DNA of 12,675 bases from assembly GCA_022562855.1 (NCBI GenBank), contig JADFON010000023.1, positions 1-12,675 on the forward strand. Reading direction: 5' to 3'. Within the stretch, counting starts at the first letter, position 1, and each line of letters starts with the position of its first letter. Below, piece after piece: positions 8,301-12,675 of the stretch. The notes beneath the pieces are model-generated. The model worked only from the letters and a program-made list of their open reading frames with translations, had not been told where the DNA came from and ran no database searches. A program made the translations under genes and the position numbers. Origin of the DNA: Candidatus Zhuqueibacterota bacterium. Lineage in GTDB: Bacteria > SM23-31.

Positions 8301-8938
8301 ACCTGTTGAAGCAACTTGTGGATGAAGACAAAATTGGAATTGTAGTTCTCGGCAGACCATATCACAACGATCCGGGTATTAACCATGAAATAATGGTTGA
8401 GTTTCAAAAGCTTGGGTTTCCGATTTTTACCCAGGAAGCCTTGCCTATTGACAAGGAAACACTTTACCCGTTATTTAAAGAAGACCTCGAGAAAGGTATC
8501 ATCGACGACCCGCTTGAAATTAAGGACGTCTGGAAAAATGCCTACAGTGAGAATACGAATTACAAAATATGGGCGGCAAAGTTCACCGCCCGCCATCCGA
8601 ATCTTGTGGCAATGGAAATGTCAAATTTCAAGTGCGGTCACGACGCCCCTATATATTCGGTAATAGAAGACATCATCGAAAATAGCGGAACTCCTTATTT
8701 TTCGTTTAAGGATATTGACGAAAACAAACCCACCGGAGCAATAAAAATCAGGGTGGAAACAATTTCGTATTTCCTGAAGAGATACCGCGAAAAATTGGTC
8801 CAGAAACGGAAAAAGAGAGATTTGGTTGCCAAGGAATTAAGAGAGTATGAAGCTCAACTGAGAAGGGAACTTCAATCTTCGGGACCGGCATCCGGACAAA
8901 GTGTGTCTGTGGAAGATAAAGAAATTATTGCATATTGA
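5345..8938 (+). CDS. Tandem BadF/BcrA-type activase ATPase fused to DUF2229/COG3580 domain
   Basis: This 1197-aa cytoplasmic protein is predicted to hydrolyse ATP to push low-potential electrons onto a partner cluster. ASKHA ATPase 1 (about 6-285) has the phosphate loop MDVGSTTVKA, IELGGQDAKI and cluster cysteines C137 (NDKCAGGTG) and C176 (GKCGVFAETD). ASKHA 2 (about 350-625) repeats these: VDGGSTSTKA, CDVGGQDIKI, C479 (NTQCSAGNG) and C518 (GYGCAVFMQSD). A CX2CX3C motif follows (C652, C655, C659), then a charged linker (about 695-800) and a DUF2229/COG3580 domain (about 801-1130) with C855 (IDPCFPSK), C902 (QRSCPTI) and C1097 (NFKCGHDAP). The tail (about 1140-1197) is a basic, charged helix. 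Family members of 1400 aa or more usually add a COG3581 section at this end; here it is the preceding gene. A terminator follows. The overall family is clear; the reaction is unknown. Confidence 0.88.
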   Translation: MHDDRSLFIGMDVGSTTVKAVVVDPKTDEILWRDYQRHETKQPEVTIEYLKRIQKDLDCGSEKFRLFITGSGGSNMVDHLGAKFVQEVTAVSLAVEKMHPEVGSVIELGGQDAKIIIFKEDPETGKKKKIPSMNDKCAGGTGAVIDKINAKLKIPPDKLCNQGYNGIRLHPVAGKCGVFAETDINGLQKEGIPNDELMASLFESIIQQNLAVLTRGHTLRPLVILLGGPNTFIKGMLECWQENIPIIWKERHTELPEGVDPKDLIIVPKNAEYFAAIGAVEFGKEEDPDTGFYKGVEDLVYYIEVGRIEEKAKAGAVGLTKDEAELIAFKEKYKTKKFVPKTFKPGEIVEAFVGVDGGSTSTKAVLIDKEKNLIMKAYQLSKGNPIEDTIDMFQQLRDGIESQGAKLEILGVGTTGYAKDILKDTISADVGLVETVAHMQASKHYYKDVDVICDVGGQDIKIIILKNGQVKDFKLNTQCSAGNGYFLQNTAESFGFKVEDFADLAFKATSMPEFGYGCAVFMQSDIVNFQRQGWKPEEIMAGLANVLPKNIWLYVSQIPNLAKLGKNFVLQGGTQYNLAAVKAQVDFIESRFVGKGEKPNIIVHEHTGESGAIGAGLEAIRMYENGHRTSFIGLDAVANIQFKTTRNEDTRCYFCKNKCLRTFIDVKTTNAEHSDPLTFDFKLGPEAVKAGRIRDNIGDNGKNGKKEENKSAFKSKVPLEANTKRLIIATCEKGTVENVQDMRGIKGELEEIMKANPDLLQQSASYVFKSFKPEIIVEEQRRTFTPKQKRRKKLVENRKNIRIGIPRLLNMYSMNPLFSAYFESLGIKPVNILYSEFTSEEMFKEGAKRGSIDPCFPSKVGIPHVHNLLYKVHPKKKLDIIFFPMIDDLPSPLVGTTGQRSCPTISATPEAVKAAFTKEGNLFDELGVKYINTFVNPLQPLLFARQMFNDFADIFGLTESENKKAVDAGYKALDEYKETLQNVSRDLLKQLVDEDKIGIVVLGRPYHNDPGINHEIMVEFQKLGFPIFTQEALPIDKETLYPLFKEDLEKGIIDDPLEIKDVWKNAYSENTNYKIWAAKFTARHPNLVAMEMSNFKCGHDAPIYSVIEDIIENSGTPYFSFKDIDENKPTGAIKIRVETISYFLKRYREKLVQKRKKRDLVAKELREYEAQLRRELQSSGPASGQSVSVEDKEIIAY

Positions 8939-8985
8939 ACCGTACTTCGGTATATTCCGAATATGGCTAATAAAAATATACAATT

Positions 8986-9023
8986 GCCACGTTTCGCGAA
9001 AATCGGATCGTGGCTTTCTTTTT
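8986..9023 (+). terminator. Hairpin terminator after the activase gene
   Basis: GCCACG (8986-8991) pairs with CGTGGC (9009-9014), followed at once by a T-rich tract (TTTCTTTTTGTT). The loop contains a small palindrome, TTTCGCGAAA (8992-9001). The position, 48 bases after the stop codon at 8938, fits an intrinsic terminator separating the two-gene unit from the small gene that follows. Confidence 0.7.
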
Positions 9024-9055
9024 GTTAGAAGAAATTCAACAAGAAAGATTAGGGC

Positions 9056-9337
9056 ATGGCGCAAGTATCAGATAGAGTAATGTTTGAGATTTACCGGGAG
9101 GCGGGATTAAACGAAAAATTCCGTGTTGTCTATTACACTGAACTGCATGACCACAACAAGGAATTTGAAATAAACCGTGCTTTGAGCGGTACCCATGTTT
9201 ATGAAGGATTTTATAGAACTGCTAAAATTGCAGACGCAAAAAAAGAAATAGACAATATTCTCGAAAGAATGAACGATGGCGAAAAAATCGACAACGAAAA
9301 AATCGATGAGATTCTCATGCCGTTCAAACCCGTATGA
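9056..9337 (+). CDS. Small hypothetical protein (93 aa)
   Basis: I do not recognise this gene. The product is soluble-looking, with no signal peptide, membrane segment or cysteine. The first half has aromatic and beta-like stretches (FRVVYYTELHDHNKEFEIN) and GTHVYEGFYR; the second half is charged and helical (about 58-88, rich in Lys, Glu, Asp and Ile). The ATG at 9056 has only a weak purine run upstream. The composition and codon use match the neighbours, and no other frame on either strand offers a better candidate, so I consider it real. A terminator-like hairpin precedes it, so it is probably a separate transcript. It converges on the dipeptidase gene, with 37 bases between the stops. Confidence 0.65.
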   Translation: MAQVSDRVMFEIYREAGLNEKFRVVYYTELHDHNKEFEINRALSGTHVYEGFYRTAKIADAKKEIDNILERMNDGEKIDNEKIDEILMPFKPV

Positions 9338-9374
9338 GCTTAACCGCAAAACTGCTGTATTCAACAATTCTCAC

Positions 9375-10520
9375 TTACCTGCTTATCTCCTGCCATATTC
9401 TAAAAAAATTACCACCCATAATTTTGCCGACTTCGTCATCAGTGTAGCCTTGTGCAATAAGCCCTCCGGTTAACGCCCGGAAGTTCGCCTCGTCACCGAA
9501 TTCCGGGATATACGACATTCCCCGTAAATCGCTTGCAATACCAACGTGGTCTACTCCTACAAGATTTTTAACATAATCAATATGCTTTACAAATCCTTCC
9601 AGCGATTCGAGACTTGCGGTGGGCCATATTCCAACCATCCCACCCTTACCTGCAATAGCAATTATCTCCTCGTCGGTCAGATACCGGTCACCTTCATAAA
9701 GGGCTTTTACCCCGGTGTGGCTGAATATTACCGGGTCATCCGAAATTTCCAGTGCATCCATTATCGTTTGCGTATTAGAATGTGCAAGATCAACGATAAT
9801 CCCAAGCCTGTTACATTCCCTCACTACCTCTTTCCCAAATTCGGTTAACCCTCCCTCCTCATACGGTGGAGTCTGATTAAATCCCAACAGGTTGTCCCTG
9901 AAATGAAGTAATTGAAGCAGGCGAAGACCTTTCTGATGCAGTTCACGCAGGTTGTCGATACTGCCTTCAAGTCCGTCGGCTCCTTCCAGCGCAGCTAATA
10001 ACGAGAGCTTTCCCTGTTTTTTTGCTTCGAGCACAGATTCAGGAGTCAATGCAAGGACAGCATCGCCCGATTCAACGGTTTTTAGAATTCTCGCAAAACG
10101 GTCAAGTGTAAAGGCATACCCCTCCCCCGGTTCGAGCTCGTATGCATCATTACCCCTCAACCGGCGAACCTGGGTTCCATCCCGGTCTGTGTAACCTCCC
10201 TGGTAAGCCGCATCGGAACTGACATTGGCAACGGCGAGATCGATTTGTCCCCGTAAATAGGTATCAATTTCTTCTTTTGAAATCTGCTCCACCGAGCTGC
10301 GGTGAAACCTGCTTGGATGGGCATGAATGTCCGCAAACACATACTTTTCATGTATTATTTCCATATCTCCGGTTGAAACCGGTTCCTGGGCGCTGCACAT
10401 GATAAAATGGCTAAAGCCGAGACAAAGCAGTATTACCATTACCGGAATTTTACCGCCATCAAAACATGACGATCTTTTACCGGTTGTTATACAGGAAATC
10501 TTATTTTTATTACTAAGCAT
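9375..10520 (-). CDS. Exported M19-family (membrane/renal-type) dipeptidase
   Basis: This 381-aa zinc peptidase should cleave dipeptides outside the cytoplasm; M19 enzymes often accept a D-residue at the C-terminal side. The N-terminus has a basic stretch and a hydrophobic segment (about 26-42) ending in MCSAQE, consistent with export by a signal peptide. The Cys before SAQ is not in a good lipobox. M19 landmarks are H66 and H68 (DIHAHPS), the bridging E179 (LAALEGADG), H247 (VDLAHSNT), H268 (IFSHTG) and D331 (VGIASDLRG). The first metal motif is usually HxD, so His68 is a departure. The length is usual for the family. GGGAGG lies seven bases before the ATG, fixing the start. It is divergent from the alanine racemase-like gene, which suggests a shared role in D-amino acid or dipeptide turnover. 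Confidence 0.9.
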   Translation of the reverse strand: MLSNKNKISCITTGKRSSCFDGGKIPVMVILLCLGFSHFIMCSAQEPVSTGDMEIIHEKYVFADIHAHPSRFHRSSVEQISKEEIDTYLRGQIDLAVANVSSDAAYQGGYTDRDGTQVRRLRGNDAYELEPGEGYAFTLDRFARILKTVESGDAVLALTPESVLEAKKQGKLSLLAALEGADGLEGSIDNLRELHQKGLRLLQLLHFRDNLLGFNQTPPYEEGGLTEFGKEVVRECNRLGIIVDLAHSNTQTIMDALEISDDPVIFSHTGVKALYEGDRYLTDEEIIAIAGKGGMVGIWPTASLESLEGFVKHIDYVKNLVGVDHVGIASDLRGMSYIPEFGDEANFRALTGGLIAQGYTDDEVGKIMGGNFFRIWQEISR

Positions 10521-10527
10521 TGACTAT

Positions 10528-10533
10528 CCTCCC
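10528..10533 (-). promoter_or_regulatory. Ribosome binding site of the dipeptidase gene
   Basis: On the minus strand GGGAGG is followed after seven bases by the ATG at 10520, which fixes the start in front of the signal peptide. Confidence 0.75.
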
Positions 10534-10552
10534 GTTACAATACAGAATCCTA

Positions 10553-10606
10553 TTGAGTATAGACTCAAATTATTGTCCGTAGAATTGTATTGATTTCTCA
10601 AATGAG
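10553..10606. promoter_or_regulatory. Palindromes in the divergent promoter region (possible operator)
   Basis: TTGAGT (10553-10558) and ACTCAA (10563-10568) form a perfect 6-bp inverted repeat with a 4-base centre. A second, shorter palindrome, CTCA-AA-TGAG, lies at 10597-10606 and shares the CTCAAA core. Both sit in the 146-bp AT-rich gap between the dipeptidase and racemase starts, where promoters for both must lie. They could bind a shared regulator, but short palindromes in AT-rich DNA are common, so this is tentative. Confidence 0.3.
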
Positions 10607-10653
10607 TTTATATAAATTATAAATATAAATAATTAAATAAAAGAAAAAAATGT

Positions 10654-10657
10654 GGAG
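10654..10657 (+). promoter_or_regulatory. Ribosome binding site fixing the racemase start at 10667
   Basis: GGAG is followed after nine bases by the ATG at 10667. A GTG at 10652 is in frame but would overlap this site and place five extra residues before the twin-arginine leader, so the ATG is preferred. Confidence 0.65.
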
Positions 10658-10666
10658 AAATTACCG

Positions 10667-11899
10667 ATGAAGAACCTTGACCGGAGAAATTTTTTTAAAT
10701 TAGGCGGCGCGGCGGCTATCGGAGTGTCATCTTTGAACCCGTCTAAAGGATTAAAAGCGAGCCTTCTTCCCTTTTCTTCCAACCCGGTGCAATCCGGAAA
10801 TTCAGCCGAACCATGGCTTGACATTAGCTTAGAAAATATCGGCTGGAATCTTGACCGGATTCGAAACTTGGTGAAAAACCTTCCCGTTATGGCTGTAATC
10901 AAGGCAAACGGCTACGGTCACGGAGTCGTGGAAATGGGGAAATATCTCGAAAAACGAAACACTCGCTTTCTTGCTGTCGGCAAATTTCAGGAAGCGTTCG
11001 ACCTTCGTGAAAGCGGAGTAAAAACTCCTGTCCTGAATTTCGGTTCGTTTTCAGGTGAAGAAGCGGAAGAACTTGTAAAAAATAACATATCCCAGTCCGT
11101 ATATACGGACGATTATATCGTGCTTGCAGAATCAGCCCGCAGATTAGACACTACCGCCAAAGTGCATATTAAAGTGGACACAGGGCTTGGAAGGATTGGC
11201 GTCCACTACCGCGATGCACTTCAATTTATCGAAAAAGTTGCAGAAACACGGGGCATAACTATCGAGGGGATTTTCACCCCTTTTACTGAAGACGACGAAT
11301 ATGACCGGGAGCAGTTGAAACGGTTTCTTGAAGTTTGTGAATCAGCTGCAGGCAAGGGAATTCCGGTCGGTATTCGTCATGCCGCCAGCAGTGCGGGAAT
11401 CCTCTCCTTCCCGGATGGATATCTCGATATGGTCCGTCCCGGCATAATGATTTACGGGGAATACCCTTCACTCAAAGAATATGAGGCGCGAAAAGTAGAC
11501 CTGCGCCCGGCAATGTCGCTGAAAACCAGGGTGATGTATGTAAAAACGCTTCGCCCGGGCGAATCTATTTCGTATCACAGGAATTATGTTGCGGAAAAAG
11601 AAACCAAAGTCGCCACACTTTCCATTGGATATTCCGATGGTTATCCGTACCATGTCGCGGGTAAAGCTGATGCGCTCATTCATGGAAGAAGATGGAAATC
11701 GATTGCGCTGATTACGTCCAATCATATGACTGTCGATATCACCGGAGCAGAGAATATAAAGGTCGGTGATGAAGCGGTGCTTTTTGGAAAACAGGGCAAT
11801 GGCGAGATTTCAGCTGAGGAGGTCGCGGCATGGGCAGACACATCGGTCTACAAGATCCTTATCTGGATGAATCCCCTCTTAAAAAGAAATTTTGTATAA
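10667..11899 (+). CDS. Alanine racemase-like PLP enzyme with twin-arginine (Tat) leader
   Basis: This 410-aa fold-type III PLP enzyme should interconvert L- and D-alanine or other amino acids. The N-terminus has a Tat motif, DRRNFFK (5-11), followed by a weakly hydrophobic stretch (12-22), so the folded, PLP-loaded enzyme is probably exported. The barrel starts near residue 50 (WLDISLENIGWNLDRI). Lys79 in AVIKANGYGHG binds PLP; K169 and R176 lie in KVDTGLGRIG; Tyr303 in GESISYHRNY is in the place of the second catalytic base. Two usual motifs are altered: HxANS reads HAASS (238-242) and the CMDQ region reads TSNHM (about 350-354). Cytoplasmic Alr makes D-Ala for the wall; an exported form may be a broad-range racemase or a D-Ala source for extracellular use. 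It is divergent from an M19 dipeptidase. Confidence 0.88.
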   Translation: MKNLDRRNFFKLGGAAAIGVSSLNPSKGLKASLLPFSSNPVQSGNSAEPWLDISLENIGWNLDRIRNLVKNLPVMAVIKANGYGHGVVEMGKYLEKRNTRFLAVGKFQEAFDLRESGVKTPVLNFGSFSGEEAEELVKNNISQSVYTDDYIVLAESARRLDTTAKVHIKVDTGLGRIGVHYRDALQFIEKVAETRGITIEGIFTPFTEDDEYDREQLKRFLEVCESAAGKGIPVGIRHAASSAGILSFPDGYLDMVRPGIMIYGEYPSLKEYEARKVDLRPAMSLKTRVMYVKTLRPGESISYHRNYVAEKETKVATLSIGYSDGYPYHVAGKADALIHGRRWKSIALITSNHMTVDITGAENIKVGDEAVLFGKQGNGEISAEEVAAWADTSVYKILIWMNPLLKRNFV

Positions 11900-11930
11900 A
11901 AATATTGCAAGTTATATCGAATATTTTTAT
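11896..11930 (+). terminator. AT-only inverted repeat after the racemase gene (weak terminator candidate)
   Basis: ATAAAAATATT (11896-11906), which includes the stop codon, is a perfect 11-bp inverted match of AATATTTTTAT (11920-11930) with a 13-base loop. A competing pairing joins ATATTGCA (11902-11909) with TGCAATAT (11940-11947). An all-AT stem is weak for intrinsic termination, so the role is uncertain. Confidence 0.3.
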
Positions 11931-12041
11931 CACAAGCAATGCAATATTCATAATTATTTCTTGACTTTATATCATTAATTTACTATGTATCATTAAACCT
12001 ACTTTATTTAACATGATTTATACTTAACTTATAGGTATATT

Positions 12042-12675
12042 TTATGAAACCATCTTATAAAGTAATTTCATTATTTGTTCAGTTAGAAATTTTCTTTCAT
12101 CTGTTTTTTTTGAATCATCACTTTCCTTTTTTCTAACCTCTTTTTCCTTATTGCTTCCTAATTCCTCTACTTTTTTAGATAAAGAATCTAATTTATCTAA
12201 AACCTCTCTTTGTTGATTTCTGAGACTCTTAGCTTCTTTGCTATAAAGGAGATTTTTATCCTCATAGATAGAAAGATAGGAATTTCCTAGAATTCTTCCA
12301 TTTTCAAAATCAGCTTGAGATTCTTTTTGATAAATTGTTCTGATTTTTTCAGAAGTCTTATTACTTTTGTAGAGTGCAAAAACCGATAAAAACAAAACTA
12401 TAATTGGGATTTTATTCCTATGCTTTTTTGGTAAGGATACTAAGTCCCGACACAATCTAGTTGCTTGTATTTTTTTAAAAAATTCAATGATATTGGTCAG
12501 ATTCAAGGCTATAGGACAGTGCGGAGTGGTTTTCGAATCAAAAGGGCAATGAGGGCACTTATGAAAATCAAGATTGGTCCATTCTGGATAAGGCTTTTTT
12601 ATATCTTCTTCTAGTTGCAGTGTTTCATTATTGAGCCGTATATTAAATGTCTGCTCGCGGCCATCTTTGAATGTG
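12042..12675 (-). CDS. Cys-rich N-terminal domain fused to membrane segment and coiled coil (partial, 5' end beyond window)
   Basis: The minus-strand frame is open from the right edge (first full codon at 12674) to TAA at 12044-12042, giving 210 visible residues. The first in-window start codon, a TTG at 12506, lies inside the conserved part and should not be used as the start. Visible residues 1-65 read like an uncharacterised bacterial domain (from memory, the DUF6901 group): PEWTNLDFHKCPHCP with C40 and C43, then PHCPIALNLTNIIEFF with C52. One hydrophobic segment follows (about 89-102, IPIIVLFLSVFALY), then a charged region with a heptad-like coiled coil (about 145-180) rich in Lys and Glu. 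By hand count the first part is about 40% G+C and the rest about 30%, suggesting the two parts have different histories. The function is unknown; the Cys motif could bind a metal. Confidence 0.7.
   Translation of the reverse strand, partial: TFKDGREQTFNIRLNNETLQLEEDIKKPYPEWTNLDFHKCPHCPFDSKTTPHCPIALNLTNIIEFFKKIQATRLCRDLVSLPKKHRNKIPIIVLFLSVFALYKSNKTSEKIRTIYQKESQADFENGRILGNSYLSIYEDKNLLYSKEAKSLRNQQREVLDKLDSLSKKVEELGSNKEKEVRKKESDDSKKTDERKFLTEQIMKLLYKMVS

Noticed and set aside
12506-12675. Possible frameshift in the Cys-rich region of the edge gene
   Set aside because: Re-reading the T-run at about 12540-12546 (four T on the minus strand) shows the frame is continuous, so no frameshift is needed.
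1-12675. CRISPR arrays, tRNA or rRNA genes, and transposases
   Set aside because: I looked for regularly spaced repeats, tRNA-like cloverleaf ends and transposase motifs and found none.

Overview
The window (about 40-45% G+C by eye, falling to about 30% near the right end) looks like chromosomal DNA of an anaerobic Gram-negative bacterium. My best guess is a member of the Bacteroidota/Ignavibacteriota/Calditrichota/Marinimicrobia assemblage. The clues are a LytS/LytTR two-component pair, weak Shine-Dalgarno sites at several genes, a Tat-type leader of a kind common in that assemblage, and an oxygen-sensitive class of iron-sulfur enzyme. The lineage is inference; there is no rRNA or marker gene.

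Left part (1-945, minus strand): the ATPase of an ABC-2 type exporter, overlapping by one base the start of a second gene that leaves the window and is probably its permease. Positions 946-1454 hold no gene but contain a compact set of G/C-run direct and inverted repeats. Next, on the plus strand, comes a two-component system: a membrane sensor kinase of the LytS type (GTG start at 1455) and a LytTR-domain response regulator (best start 2579).

The core (3546-8938, plus strand) is a translationally coupled two-gene unit of the 2-hydroxyacyl-CoA dehydratase / BadF-BcrA activase superfamily. The first gene encodes a stand-alone HgdB/COG3581-like reductase-type subunit of 599 aa. The second encodes a 1197-aa protein with two tandem ASKHA ATPase domains followed by a DUF2229/COG3580-like domain. 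These parts are more often found in one very large protein with the COG3581 part last; here that part is a separate gene placed first. Both ATPase halves keep the cluster cysteines with identical 39-residue spacing, which suggests one polypeptide builds the activase dimer and its [4Fe-4S] cluster by itself. By family knowledge such systems use ATP hydrolysis to drive low-potential electron transfer; the substrate here is unknown. A hairpin terminator follows, then an unrecognised 93-aa gene.

Right part: an exported M19-type dipeptidase (minus strand) and an alanine-racemase-like protein with a twin-arginine leader (plus strand) are divergently transcribed from a 146-bp AT-rich region with short palindromes. 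Together they suggest D-amino-acid or dipeptide metabolism outside the cytoplasm. The last gene (minus strand) runs off the right edge. Its reading frame stays open through 12675, showing an N-terminal Cys-rich domain joined to a membrane segment and a coiled coil; the apparent TTG start at 12506 is internal.
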